A DNA stretch of 64,000 nt from Siphonodentalium dalli (GCA_032622095.1 CP136066.1:91097319-91161318); one strand, 5' to 3'. Shown: positions 43,791 to 54,654, numbered from the stretch's first letter. The notes: a model not told the origin generated them from the sequence alone. Translations and numbers: made by a program.

Positions 43791-45814
43791 GGATTTTTTT
43801 GGACCATTTTTGGCTATAGGATGGCAAATTGTGTCGCATTGGGTATTGATGAACCTGTTTCATAATATTACGGATGATTTTCGAATTTTAACTGATTATT
43901 ATATCGGCCATTTTGAATTGTCATTTTAGGTCAGAAATAATTATTGGTCGAGTTGCCAACATTGTTTTTATTTTGGAATCAGATTACAAATTACATTTAG
44001 ACACAACTGTCTCAACCATTTGAAGGATATATTTCCGAAATACTTCACTTTCTGCCATTTAAGAGGCAATAATTTATAAATTCGCGTTTTTTGTCATTTT
44101 TGGGCATAAATTAGGTTAAATGTCAAACATGTTCACATTAAATTACCACATATGTTCTGTATTTAGTGTCTCTTGTCACAATTCGTTCGATATTACGGAA
44201 ATGCATAATATTCAAACGTCTTAGAACAACATATAATAGTAAACGAAAATCTAGACTTTGTTCTGATGGCGGCCATTTTGAATTGTCATTTTGGGTCAGA
44301 AATAATAATTTGTTGACTTGCCAACATTGGTTTTTGAAATCAGCATAAAAAATACCTTTAGAAACAATTCTCAAAAGCTTCTGAAAGAAAAATGCCCGCA
44401 CCTTTCACATTTATTCCATTTCGAACCTGACTAATTAGATCCCCAGAGGGTGAATTTAGTGATGCTATCCTGCTATGGGAGACCTAAGATCAGATTGAAG
44501 TTCCCACATTGAAGTTGGTGATGTTCACCCATTAATTAATGTAGATTATGCAAATTTTATCTTCTGCAAAATTAGGAATATAGAACTGAACGGAATAAAA
44601 ATAACTAAAAAACAATGTTAATTTGAGACTATATATACTTCCCTGAAAATAACAGAATTAAGTCCCCAGAGGGTAAATTTGGTGATGCTAGCCAAGGGTA
44701 GCGTCACTAATTTCACCCTCTGGGGACTTCATTCAGCAAATGTCAGACACACTATTTCCAGGCTTGTACATGTATCAATATAAGGCCAAAGAAAAAGGGT
44801 TTTGGTTCTCAGGCCCCACCGCATTGAATAAAATTGGCCGCATTTTATTTTTTTTATTTTATAAACATGTCCATAGTAGATATGTGTTGAATATTAGTGT
44901 GCATTGAGCTCTAACACGTAATGTGTTAAAAAGTGACTTGCAGGCTGACAACATGAAGTAGATGACTACAATTAAGAAAATGATTAGCTGATCCTCATGC
45001 TCTTCTTACAATTAGTCATTGTGAACTAACTTACACTAATTGTAACTCCATACAATTGAAAGGCACAGGATAAAATTCAGGATCACATATTAGAATGGGG
45101 AGGAATCAGTTTTTAGACAACAATAACATAGTGAATGTCAGGGGCATTATATAATGTTAGGTAATTCCAGTCATAGACTGGTAGTGCAATGTCATTTTTA
45201 TATAAGATTAAATGAGTTTATATGCATAACAGTTCCCTCTACATTTCTGGTTATTACTAGACAGAGAAAGGTATCTTTGTCCATGCTTACTATGTGCAGA
45301 AAAAAATAAAAAATAAAAATAAAACCCTCCCTCCCTCATTGTTTTGACAAAACAATTGCCCGAGAACCAAAACTCCTTTTTTGTCGAGAACCAAAACTCC
45401 TTTTTTGTTTGGCCCAACTCTATTTTCCTTTTTCATGACAAATATTGAAATAAGTACACAGGGTAAATATCATGATGCATGAGCTACCCATAGCGAAATT
45501 GGCTCACAAAAGTTGCCTGAATCATGCCATCTCGAGCTGGGAATTTCACCTACTGTGAAATACATCATCAAGGAACATATATTAATTAAATTAATAAATT
45601 AATTAAATCCCAGGTATTTAACTGGTGAATATGATCTCACAAAAACAGCAACTTCCAATGGGAAATTATTATTAGGCATTTAATAATCAAGGCACCCCTC
45701 CACAATAGTCCCATTCCTGAGAAAATTTGTGAAAGTGACTAATACTAAATTACTAGCGGATGTACCCAGGAGGATTCCACAGGCAAATAGTAGCAAAATA
45801 TAAAAGAGAGTTTA

Positions 45815-46530
45815 TTGTTTATTGCGGTAAACTATTTAATTAAAGACGATGTCGATGTCGGTGGAGTCGTGAACCAGCCCATGTTACCCAGTGGGCCGAA
45901 ATACACAACCACACCAAATTTCAATGAGATCCGCCAGTGGTTTCTGAGATCTGCGATGCCATGCAGATATGACATCATAAAATCAAAATGCGACATTGTG
46001 GGAGTCATGACCCAGCCCATGTTACCCGGAAGGCTGAAATTCATGACCATACCAAATTTCAGTGCGATCAGCCAAGTGTTTCCCAAGAAACCATTTTGTC
46101 CGTGCGGATATGATGTCATAACGTCAGATAGAGACCCAGCATCCCTTTCAATCCCCGGCGGTAAATACATCTAGATACAAAATTTAGTTTTGATCCGTCC
46201 AAAAACGTGGAGTTTATCGCTGCCATACGGACGACGATATTAAGTCACTGATGTCAAAATGTGATGTCGGACACAATCGGGACCGAGCCCATGTCACTCC
46301 CCATAGAAATTACACATAGATAAGAATTTAGCTCTGATACATCCATAAACATCTGATTTTACAGCCATCATACAGAGAAAACGTGTTTTTGGGACGATAT
46401 TACTTCAATGATGTCATAAAGCATTGTCGGACGTAATTGAGACCCAGTCTATGTCACTCCCTGGTAGAAAGTACACCAGTACACCTAGATACAAATTTTA
46501 GTTTCGATCCATCCATAATCATAAAGAGTT
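45815..46530. repeat. Diverged tandem units (GTCATGACCCAGCCCATGTT type)
   Basis: Four or so degenerate units share CAGCCCATGTTACCC / GAGCCCATGTCACTCCC, ACCATACCAAATTTCA or TAGATACAAATTTTAGTT, and GATGTCATAA. Open frames on both strands here follow from the repeat. The motif style is seen in molluscan dispersed repeats (inference). Confidence 0.6.
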
Positions 46531-46537
46531 TATCGCC

Positions 46538-46569
46538 GTCATATATATATATATATATACATATATATA
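46538..46569. repeat. (TA)n microsatellite
   Basis: Alternating AT tract interrupted once by ACATATA. Confidence 0.95.
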
Positions 46570-47418
46570 AACAGACATTCACATTTATATAATAGATAAG
46601 TCATGGCTAATTTTGATGCAAAATAAAAAGGAATGAAATGAATGCATCTCGATCAACATAGACAGAACACAACGATGTCACATCTATTGAAAGTATTGGT
46701 AATTGTTGGGTACACTTCATACTATTATTCTGAACAAAGGCCAACCTCAGGAAAATTTTTATAAGTTAGTTTTAATCCAAAAATACAATGTAATCAAGAT
46801 ATATAATAGCTCTCGGACACGAAAATCAATCAAGTTGCAGAATGAATTGTGCGAAACCTAAATGACTGACAGACCTGTGTCACGTTTCCCAATAGCGCGT
46901 TGTGCTTTGTTCGGCCTTTTGTTATAATTTCTACAGCATGGAGAGATCTCGTGGTGTGAAAATTTACATTATATATCACCTTGTACTGTTGTGTAGAGCG
47001 ACCTTAGTTGGCATAAATATATGATACACCTATAGTCATGCACAGAACATATGCCATCGATATAAAGAAATCTACTGAGAATTCTCACTTCTAAAGCATT
47101 TAATAGCCAAATTGTGAGATAATTTATTGCACTAACAGCATGATACGATTGAGCGCATAGAACTCATCAGGAAACAACAAAATACTGATCTGAAAGTCAC
47201 TGTGAAACGTCTTAATTTCGCTTTGCAAACACCGGAAAGAATCTCTCTATACACAGCATATTCCTAACTATGGCATAAGCTCACAACGCCTAACAGCCGT
47301 TGGGCTAAACAAAATTGACCAAAAAATGTAGGAATAACAACTTGGACAAAGTTGTGTCCATGGACAGACAGATGGACAAGTTGATTCCTCATTATGGGGG
47401 CTATAACAACTAACATAC

Positions 47419-47502
47419 CTTCTTCATATTGTAAGAGAGAGTCCATGATTTTCTCCTGGATATATGCAAGTTTTTCTTGTTCAACAGGAGGTTGCTCTGT
47501 CT
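47419..47502 (-). CDS. Nuclear receptor, LBD exon (helix 9-10 region)
   Basis: 84-bp exon, phases 1 to 1. The acceptor is TAAATTTCTAG; the donor is GAAG|GTATGTTA. With the g carried from the previous exon it reads ETEQPPVEQEKLAYIQEKIM, then DSLLQYEE. That fits the superfamily's helix 9 to helix 10 stretch (VExLQExIxxALxxY). Joining to the neighbours keeps one open frame: LLLLV-ETEQ upstream and YEE-DMYR downstream. The small size makes it easy to miss by open-frame length alone. Its assignment rests on the matching phases plus the motif. Confidence 0.85.
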
Positions 47503-47580
47503 CTAGAAATTTAAATAAATTGTGCCATATGAAAGAACTTCATAGCAAGTTACAATATAAAATCAAGATTCCTTTGTCTC

Positions 47581-47845
47581 TAGCTGGTAATGACATATGT
47601 TTAAGTACAATAAAATTTTGTTTTTTTTACTGCAAATAAGCCATTTCCTTGCACCTGAGATAATCAGTAAGCAAACAAAATATAATATTTACATACAGGA
47701 CTCGATTTAACGGGTTTCCAATTTCTGCTAACCAATTTACAATGAAAAATAGGGAGCCTTGCATATATAAGAGAATATATTGACCTGGCAATATTTGCAT
47801 TGATCTTGTAAGCCAGTGTACTCTTATATATATGTGAGGTTCCCT
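47581..47845. repeat. 265-bp tandem duplication, unit 1
   Basis: Begins AGCTGGTAATGACATATGTT and contains ACATACAGGACTCGATTTAA and a T1-type half hairpin (GGGAGCCTTGCATATATAAG). Unit 2 begins at 47846, is split by a BEL/Pao element at CAGGA, and resumes at 49185. Confidence 0.92.
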
Positions 47846-47964
47846 AGCTGGTAATGACATATGTTTAGGTACAATAACATTTCTGTTTTTTTACTGCAAA
47901 TAAGCCATTTCCTTGCACCTGAGATAATCAGTAAGCAAACAAAATCTAATATATACATACAGGA

Positions 47965-49184
47965 TGTACGGGAATTCGTTATACTCGACCACTGGCTATG
48001 AAGCGATACATGTTTATTCGACTAGAGACAAAGCAATACTGACATACAACAAATACATTGAACAATGCCATACTATCGCTCAAGATATGCTAAGCATGGT
48101 AATTAATAATAACGAGCGTCAAGTGTTTATGCCAAGCCTAGATATATCCGTGACATCCTCCGGGGGAGGCCGAACAGAAAGTCATCAAAAGTTATATACA
48201 TTTACAGAATATCGCTGTTGTACATATTAGATATACGCGCACTTGCCTTTACTGCTGCAGCGTGTGGTGTTCGCATAGATGAATGTGTTGGAACATTGGA
48301 ATGAGGCAGTTGACCTCTATCACACATGGTTGAAGCAACTTCTTGATGATTGACTTCAAGAGGAAACAGTTTGGTAATAGGTCTGTTTGTAACACCATTT
48401 TTGGTTCGTAGTGTTACAGATCTGACTTTACCATCGATACCCACGTGAAGATCAGTAACTACTGCTAGTTTATACATCGAAACATTGAGTGGTGTTGATA
48501 TGTGCGGAACTATCAGAAGCTGCAACTCGACTACCTCCTCTTCACATATAAGGCTAAGTTTAACGATGTCAAGAAATCTGATTTGGGAAATTTTTGACTC
48601 AAATGCAGCTAAATTATTTCCTTGCGACCGATGGTTGAGAGTCCGAGTTTGTCTGCGAAGCTACGAGTTACAAATGAACATTGCGCCCCATTATGTATGT
48701 TGGCATCTAATGTACATACCGGCGAATACACTTCTGCGATCGCGGTTTTCAGCAACGAACAGGACGAAGAAACGTGCATGGTCGTTCCAACACTAACATC
48801 ATCATTGGTAATTTCACAACTTTCCGGCTCAAAATTACAATGGAATGATGCCTGAGCACCGGGGCGTTCGACTGTCGTCCGATCTGGTCGTTTGTTACCA
48901 GCACCGTTTGTGCTTTGTGGAGGTACGTTCGTGGCTTCACATAGGCTAGTATGGTGTTTTTTGTTCCATTCTTCAGGTGGTTCGAGGGACCAATGTACGG
49001 GAATTCGTTATACTCGACCACTGGCTATGAAGCGATACATGTTTATTCGACTAGAGACAAAGCAATACTGACATACAACACGTACATTGAACAATGCCAT
49101 ACTATCGCTCACGATATGCTCAGCATGGTAATTAATAATAACAAGCGTCAAGCGTTTAGGCCAAGCCTAGATATATCCATGACA
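47965..49184 (-). mobile_element. BEL/Pao-type LTR retrotransposon, internally deleted
   Basis: Two 191-bp LTRs (47965-48155 and 48994-49184), each TGT...ACA when read on the minus strand, differ at about eight positions. The whole is flanked by the 5-bp duplication CAGGA. Next to the 5' LTR (minus strand) is TTGGTCCCTCGAACCACC, a plausible tRNA primer-binding site. Only about 840 bp of interior remains: a gag/protease fragment and the end of pol. Reverse transcriptase, RNase H and integrase are gone, so it could move only with help. Confidence 0.92.
48202..48960 (-). pseudogene. BEL/Pao protease plus C-terminal (DUF5641-like) remnant
   Basis: On the minus strand, from about 48750 down, the text reads LDANIHNGAQCSFVTRSFAD then KLGLSTIGRKEI. 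This is a decayed retropepsin region where families usually have D-S-G near A-Q-x-S-F. After a stop and frame changes the frame 48525-48202 reads LLIVPHISTPLN, then directly YKLAVVTDLHVGIDGKVRSV and NRPITKLFPLE. The last part matches the end of BEL/Pao polyproteins (LGRVVExxPGxDGxVRxVxV, RPxxKLxxL). The domains that normally lie between are absent. Family assignment is from recognised motifs. Confidence 0.8.
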
Positions 49185-49315
49185 CAGGACTCGATTTAAC
49201 GGGTTTCCATTTTCTGCTAACCAATTTACAATGAAAAATAGGGAGTCTCGCATATATAAGAGAAAATATTGGCCTGGCAATATTTACATTGATCTTGTAA
49301 GCCAGTGTACTCTTA

Positions 49316-49504
49316 CAGTAATGCCCTAAATAATCGACTCCTTAACCACAGCAGAATTATGGGTAACTTTTCAGGATTTAGTCGGAAATATGGCTCAGTG
49401 AGAGCTTTCCGATGAATGGCAACAAGCCAAATTTCTGACTAAATTCTTAAATGTTACCCATAATTCTGCTGTGGTTAAGGAGTCGATTATTTAAAGCATT
49501 ACTG
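49316..49504. mobile_element. M1 MITE nested in a T1-type hairpin
   Basis: TA-flanked copy inserted into the TCTTA|TATATATGTGAG stem of the duplicated unit. The left arm lacks the TTGTTGCCATTCATCGGAAA part. Confidence 0.9.
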
Positions 49505-49681
49505 TATATATATGTGAGGCTCCCTATTAGTATTAAATACTTTAGTACCAGTAGATATTCGCAAATTGGTTGATGGACTGAGATTTTAGGGGTATCATTC
49601 CCCAAACCCCTACCCGCGCGGAAACCCTGCGATAATGTTCATCACATTCACACACTTGTATGGTTATATACCAACCTCCAC

Positions 49682-49939
49682 CGACTAGTAACAATAAAGA
49701 CAGGAAAAGAGCTTCCATGTAATCAATGTTGAGCATTTTACACATATTGTGCACATGTTGAACACTGGGAAACATCGTAGATAGCATAGGCAGCATCTCT
49801 ACCAGTTTCTCTTCCTCAAACTGTTCATGACCAAAAAAGTGATACTCGTCGTGCAAGCAGGTAGTCAGAAGTACGAGAACAGGGAAGAGTGCACCCTGGA
49901 TGGCTGCTACTTGATCTTCGATATGTAGGTACGTAAAAC
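49682..49939 (-). CDS. Nuclear receptor, LBD exon (helices 4-8)
   Basis: 258-bp exon, phases 1 to 1. The acceptor is CTTATTTTCAG; the donor is CTAGTCG|GTGGAG. With g from the previous exon it reads GFTYLHIEDQVAAIQGALFP, then VLVLLTTCLHDEYHFFGHEQ, FEEEKLVEMLPML, HNMCKMLNIDYMEALFLSLL and LLV. GFxxLxxxDQVxxIxGA is the superfamily's LBD signature (helix 3-4 loop to helix 5). The exon border inside the glycine of PG|F is where the neighbouring exon ends, confirming the pairing. The helix 5-6 area (HDEYHFFG) is unlike vertebrate receptors I recall, so ligand use is unknown. Confidence 0.92.
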
Positions 49940-49997
49940 CTGAAAATAAGGAGAAATTAACTATTTCTTTTCTAAAAGCATTCTCTAACCAGCTGTT

Positions 49998-50160
49998 GAA
50001 GTATACATTGGATTGGTCTATAATTCATTTGGAGGGATGTTCAGGAAATATAAGCAGACAGCAGGCAAAAAAGGAGATAAAACAAGTGCAAAACAATTCC
50101 TATTTAAATACTGCAAAAGTACATTTATGCATGTTAGGAAAATGTACTAAGTCGAAAAAG
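49998..50160. mobile_element. T4 fragment
   Basis: GAAGTATACATTGGATTGGT, TTCATTTGGAGGGATGTTCA and AAGCAGACAGCAGGC match T4 interiors; no TTAA ends kept. Confidence 0.6.
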
Positions 50161-50849
50161 GGGAATAACTCCACAAAAGTTGGACAGGTTTCATAATCGC
50201 AGGTGCACAGGTTCCCATGGTGGTTGATGTCTGTGCCAAGTTTCACGGAACATCATTGCGGGGGGTATAATGATAATATCATGTAGCGAGAGGCCGATCA
50301 TGATCGGCAGATGTTAACCCATCCTGTGGCGATAAAAATTTACTATGATCGGATAAATGAGAGTTTTGGTGTTGAATTATAGAGTATACTGTTATGTACT
50401 ATTATAGACAAATGTACATAACACAAATTATTGGAATTTATGGGTCACTGGCATTTATATAAGAGAATGCACTGGTACAGGATATGTAATGCTAAACCTC
50501 CACAGCCTTGGGTTAAATGTGAAAGGTGTGACCTGGACATGGAATACTTGGGTTAAGAGAGTCCAATTTAAGTTTACAATAATAATGTGTCAAATTCTAC
50601 CAACAATATAGTTTTCAGATAAGCCACCTCACTGCTGACCCATTAATATCAATTATATAGCAGAGCTGTCAACAAATCACAGGAATTGTTTATGTTGAAC
50701 ACTGACCTCTCTATTAAACCAATAACAATTATAATGACCTCAGACCATCTGAAGATATAACTCTGCAGCACAGATGTCCATGTCTACTGTTAATATCATG
50801 TGATGTTTATTGTTGAATCTTTATATTAAATTAGATACCATAGCCGTCT

Positions 50850-51220
50850 TTATCAAATTTTCAAATTTAAAATAAATCGGATCAAACCCATATTCGAACT
50901 CAATCTGTATTTTGGGCTGTGAAACTCACATACCAAATTTGGTTCCAATCAGATAAAAAATGTTTGAGTTATGGCAGAATGTGTGAATTCTAAGTCGAAA
51001 AAGGGCCATAACTCAGTAACAAAATCTCGGATAAAACCCAAATTTGAACTCGATCTGTATTTTAGGCTGAGAAACCCATATACAAAATTTGGATAGAAAA
51101 TGTTTGAGTTATCGCATTACTCGTGAAGTGTCTACAGTGCGACAGACGGATGGACAGACGGACAGACGAACGAACGACGAGTGGTCAATCCGGACAACGA
51201 TGGTATGGGTAAACATAAAA
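50850..51220. repeat. Degenerate dispersed repeat with 'gggccataactcag' modules
   Basis: Two diverged units share ATCTGTATTTTGGGCTG or ATTTTAGGCTGAG, AAACTCACATACCAAATTTGG and AAATGTTTGAGTTAT. They are followed by a GACAGACGGATGGACAGACG tract. Related to 10690-10944. Confidence 0.65.
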
Positions 51221-51242
51221 ACTAAATCCAAAAATTCATGTT

Positions 51243-51336
51243 CACTGGTGGGAAATGTTTAGATAATAAGTTCAACAAACGACATATTCCGAAGGGAACA
51301 ACTCGTGAATGAGTATTTAGTATAGAAAGGGTTAAA
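51243..51336. mobile_element. T4 right-end fragment
   Basis: GGAAATGTTTAGATAATAAG through AGTATTTAGTATAGAAAGGG-TTAA; the right TTAA is present, the left part missing. Confidence 0.7.
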
Positions 51337-51399
51337 CTAGATTTTTATGTTGTTGTTGGCAGTTGTTATTCTTGTAATAGAAGGTCTAGAATCTTAATA

Positions 51400-51544
51400 C
51401 AGTAATGCACTAAGTAATCGACTCCTTAACCACAGCACTGAGAGCTTTCCGATGAATGGCAACAAGACATATTTCCGACTAAATCCTGAAAAGTTACCCA
51501 TAATTCTGCTGTGGTTAAGGAGTCGATTATTTAGGGCATTACTT
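51400..51544. mobile_element. M1 MITE, left arm deleted internally
   Basis: CAGTAATGCAC, then CACAGCA joins CTGAGAGCTTTCC directly; right end GGGCATTACTT. Lies 43 bp from the receptor exon at 51588. Confidence 0.85.
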
Positions 51545-51587
51545 TATGTCTTTAAAATCAGTATTTGGTAATTCTGACATGACATAC

Positions 51588-51705
51588 CTGGCATTTTTCT
51601 GGCAAATTTAACAAGTCCTCGCGCATAAAAAGAAAAATTGCACATTGCCCGTTCCCAGAACTCTTCCATGGATAAATCCTTGGCATATTGGTTCTTAACC
51701 TCAAT
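51588..51705 (-). CDS. Nuclear receptor, LBD exon (helix 3)
   Basis: 118-bp exon, phase 0 in and 1 out. Acceptor TTTCTTTGTTGCAG; donor ATGCCAG|GTATGTCA. It reads IEVKNQYAKDLSMEEFWERA, then MCNFSFYARGLVKFARKMP and the first base of Gly. Helix 3 with VxFARxxPGF is a core LBD landmark, and the next exon supplies GFTYL...DQV. An H1 MITE with clean ends (51763-52016) sits only 57 bp upstream in the intron. Confidence 0.93.
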
Positions 51706-51762
51706 CTGCAACAAAGAAATGTAAAAGTAAATAAAGACAGAACATATTATAATATCACTGAT

Positions 51763-52016
51763 CAAGCCTTGAAATAGGGTGTCTGTCATTTGCAGAATGA
51801 GGTTCCCAGATGGTGAATTTAGTGATGCTATCCCGCATAGCGGGCTAGCATCACCAAATTCACCCTCTGGGAACCTCATTCTGCCGAGGTGTAAGCAGAA
51901 TGAGGTCCCCAGAGGGTGAATTTGGTGATGCTAGCCCGTTATGCGGGATAGCATCACTAAATTCACCCTCTGGGGACCTCATTCTGCAAATGACAGACAC
52001 CCTATTTCAAGGCTTG
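51763..52016. mobile_element. H1 hAT-like palindromic MITE, 254 bp, TSD TCACTGAT
   Basis: Exact 8-bp repeat TCACTGAT on both sides (51755-51762, 52017-52024). Same length and layout as the copies at 20401 and 31594. Confidence 0.94.
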
Positions 52017-52318
52017 TCACTGATTAGCTGTCACAAATAGTGAATGGTATGTTTTACCAGTCACCCATGGAAACTAGATACTAGTATACTGGCAGCTGGT
52101 ACTGGGCTGCATTTTTGGCTGAGAAACACACATATCAATTTTAGTCTTGTCCCTTAGTGATTTTAGCCCGACAGACTGGACAAAAGTGCCATATTTTCAC
52201 AGTAAGTTTGGGTAGCCTTACCGACCACATTTTGTTTCAAGCAACTTTTTGTGCGATGTGACACTTTTTGTGAGGATCGGAACATTTCTACAGGTAAGCT
52301 TTTACCATAGTACGAAAT

Positions 52319-52748
52319 CAAGCCTGCAAATAGCGTGTCTGTCATTTGCAGAATGAGGTCCCAAGAGGGTGAATTTAGTGGGATAGGATCACTAAATACA
52401 CCCTCTGGAGACCTCATTCTGCTTAGGCCTCATCTTCTGGGAAGTATCTATAGTATTGAATTACCATTTTTTTTTAGTTACATTTTCCCTTCTGGGAAGT
52501 TTCTATATCCCCCTAATTTGCAGAAGATAAAATGCATAATCGAGGTGCCCAATGGGTGAACATCACCAAATTCAACTCGGGAACTTCAATCTGATCCTAG
52601 GTCTACCATAGAAGTAGAGGGCCTATGCAGAATGAGGTCCCCAGAGGGTGAATTTAGTGATGCTAGCCAGCTATGCGGGGTAGCGTCACTAAATTCACCC
52701 TCTGGGGACCTCATTCTGCAAATGACAGACACGGTATTTGCAGGCTTG
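52319..52748. mobile_element. H1 long form, 430 bp, TSD TACGAAAT
   Basis: Ends CAAGCCTGCAAATAGCGTGT and ACACGGTATTTGCAGGCTTG; exact 8-bp repeat TACGAAAT. Two palindromes separated by a middle with AAGATAAAATGCATAATCGA. Confidence 0.93.
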
Positions 52749-52780
52749 TACGAAATATAAGGAAATTATCTCCGTGGCAA

Positions 52781-52812
52781 TAGCTCAAACTTGACTTTGT
52801 CAAGTTGAGCTA
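52781..52812. mobile_element. Minimal G1 derivative
   Basis: TAGCTCAAACTTGACTTTGT and CAAGTTGAGCTA; only the two G1 ends remain. Confidence 0.55.
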
Positions 52813-52832
52813 AAAAGTGCAGAAGGAATCCT

Positions 52833-53220
52833 ATTCATTGGTGAGACATTTCCTGAGGGATTAAACGTTGTATTACAAGAGAACTAATCATCAGTGAGTA
52901 TTTAGTACTGAAATCTGAGTTAATCCCCTTGAAGGATTAAAACCATATTATGCTATCAGAATGATATATTTTGCTCTGAGGATATTTCGGTCAAACATTC
53001 TTTAATACCTGTAAATACTCATTGATACTAGTAAGTACATGTAGTTGCTATAGGAAATGTTCAGACAATAAGTTCAACAAACGACCATAGAAGTAATAGC
53101 CTTTTATCTGTCAGCTTTATTACTTGAACATCCCCAGATGAATAACAGACCATTCCAATGTATACTGGCACTTACATGTATATAACTGAATGGGAGAATC
53201 CATTTAGTATAGAAAGGTAT
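52833..53220. mobile_element. T4 relics, probably two overlapping copies
   Basis: AGTGAGTATTTAGTACTGAA (about 52893), AATACTCATTGATACTAGTA, GTTCAGACAATAAGTTCAAC and GAATCCATTTAGTATAGAAA occur in T4 order, without clean TTAA ends. Confidence 0.6.
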
Positions 53221-53293
53221 AATATATTTAAGATTTTTCTTCCCATGATATAAAAGGTGGCATCACCCTTTGCACCGATTTTGTGCCCCTAGC

Positions 53294-53686
53294 GATCCTG
53301 AGTTTAGTGTGCCTGTCATTTGCAGAATGAGGTCCCGCTATGCGGGATATCATCACTAAATTCACTCTCTTGGGACCTCATTCTGCTTAGGCCTTTCTCT
53401 GGAAAGTTTCTTTATTACCAAAGTTCTATAGAAACTTCTTCACATAGATTCTATTTCTTTTTTAGATTAGTTTCTCTATGTCACTAAATTGGCAGATGAC
53501 ACATTGCATAGTCGAGGTTCCCAATGAGTGTACATCACTATATTCACCATTTGGGAACTTCATCTGAGTCTCCCATAGCAGATGAGGCCATGCAGAACGA
53601 GGCCCAAAAGCGGGATATATAGCATCACTAAATTCACCCTCTGGGGACCTTATTCTGGAAATGACAGGCACACTAAATTGACCTGG
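53294..53686. mobile_element. H1 diverged, flanks CCCCTAGC/CCCCTAGT
   Basis: Begins GATCCTGAGTTTAGTGTGCC and ends CACTAAATTGACCTGG. The 8-bp flanks agree at 7 positions. Terminal bases decayed, but H1 palindromes remain. Confidence 0.78.
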
Positions 53687-53929
53687 CCCCTAGTGTGAAC
53701 AACTAAATAAGAAGCCTTACAAGGTTATGTTTTGACCGATTTACACTTGAGATTATTCATGTAATGAATGTTTACAATCTGTGACTGCGTTTATAGTGAT
53801 TCCATAATCATCTTAATCTCACTGTGATCAATTTCTGAGTGATGATGTCTGCAGAGAATATCGCATACAATGTATATCTCTCGTCTCAAAGCAATCTTGT
53901 TCATTATGGAGTAATAAAATAACATGAGA

Positions 53930-54654
53930 AATAAACTCGAGGTCACTCCGAAGATCCATAATGAAGTTTGGTGACGATCGGATGAAAGATGTGACCTGTT
54001 GGGTGTGCTATTAAAGGATTTAGTCATACAAAGAGTAAAATCAAGTATGGCCACAGGCCATGTTTTCTATTCGGAAAAAATTGTAATCTCCCATCCAGAG
54101 GTCACACTGGAGATCCATATGAAGTTTCATGATGATCAGTTGTATGAGAGATGGGACCTGTAGGGTATGCTACAGGATTTAGTCAAACAAAGACTAAATT
54201 CCATATGAAGTTTGGTGATGATTGGATGAGGGATGTGGCCTGTAGTGTGTGCAAAAGGATTTAGTGGTAAGCTCCCATATGAAGTTTGGTGACGATCGAG
54301 CGAGGGATGTGACCTGTATGGTGTGCTAATGGATTCAAAACTGAAATCCAGATGCCAACACGAAGAGATGTATATAAATTAAAATCCTTAAAAATTTGGT
54401 GGATACCATGTAGAGGTCAACCCGAAGATCTATATGAAGTATGGTGATGATCGGACAAGAGATGAGGTCTGTAGGGTGTGCCAATGAATTTAGTCATGCA
54501 AAGAGTAAAATCCAAGATGATTGCCAGCGGCCATGTTTTTCTTGGAAAAATGTTTTAACATTTGATAGCTGCCATATAGAGGCGACCCTAAACATGCCTG
54601 TAAATTTTCAAAACAATTCTCCAATAAATGCGGGCTGCACGGTGTGCCGATGAA
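53930..54654. repeat. G1 internal modules, reverse orientation, without ends
   Basis: About five diverged modules with ATATGAAGTTTGGTGATGAT, GATGTGACCTGTAGGGTGTG and GGATTTAGTCATACAAAGAG, complementary to modules in 12204-12930. Confidence 0.7.

Larger units (their letters stand above)
40984..44433. mobile_element. Unassigned 3.45-kb DNA element with TAGTCAGGTTCGAAA ends carrying an inverted gene pair
   Basis: Inserted in an H1 MITE. Termini TAGTCAGGTTCGAAAATTT and TTTCGAACCTGACTA are inverted repeats of at least 15 bp, flanked by ATTA (40980-40983, 44434-44437). Long arms follow: 40984 to about 42560 and about 42590-44433 are imperfect reverse complements. Each has an outer noncoding part (CAGAAGCTTTTGAGAATTGT, TTCAAAATGGCC twice, TTTGCCATC) and an inner coding relic. 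The arms carry different deletions. No transposase family was recognised beyond this gene. The 4-bp duplication and TIR do not match a superfamily I can name with confidence. Confidence 0.8.
40946..44766. mobile_element. H1 hAT-like element (TSD TACATGTA) split by a 3.45-kb inner element
   Basis: Left end TAAGCCTGGGAATAGTGTGT, right end ACACTATTTCCAGGCTTG, flanked by the exact 8-bp repeat TACATGTA (40938-40945, 44767-44774). The H1 sequence breaks after TTTGCAGAATTA at 40983 and resumes at about 44434 with ATTAGATCCCCAGAGGGTGA. The original H1 copy was therefore about 370 bp and took a later insertion. It lies in the last intron of the minus-strand nuclear receptor gene. Confidence 0.9.
47846..49524. 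repeat. 265-bp tandem duplication, unit 2, with two later insertions
   Basis: Unit 2 runs 47846-47964, is interrupted by the LTR element 47965-49184 (plus its CAGGA duplication), continues from 49185 to about 49315, is interrupted again by an M1 element, and ends near TATGTGAGGCTCCCTA at about 49524. Order of events: duplication, then LTR insertion. The M1 insertion also post-dates the duplication, since unit 1 lacks it. Confidence 0.9.

Noticed and set aside
45815-46174. Overlapping plus and minus frames of about 115 residues
   Set aside because: They fall in degenerate tandem repeats, and openness on both strands suggests composition rather than coding.
48485-49199. Plus-strand frames over the LTR element
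   Set aside because: The minus strand reads as BEL/Pao protease and pol end, and the LTR/primer-site order is also minus.
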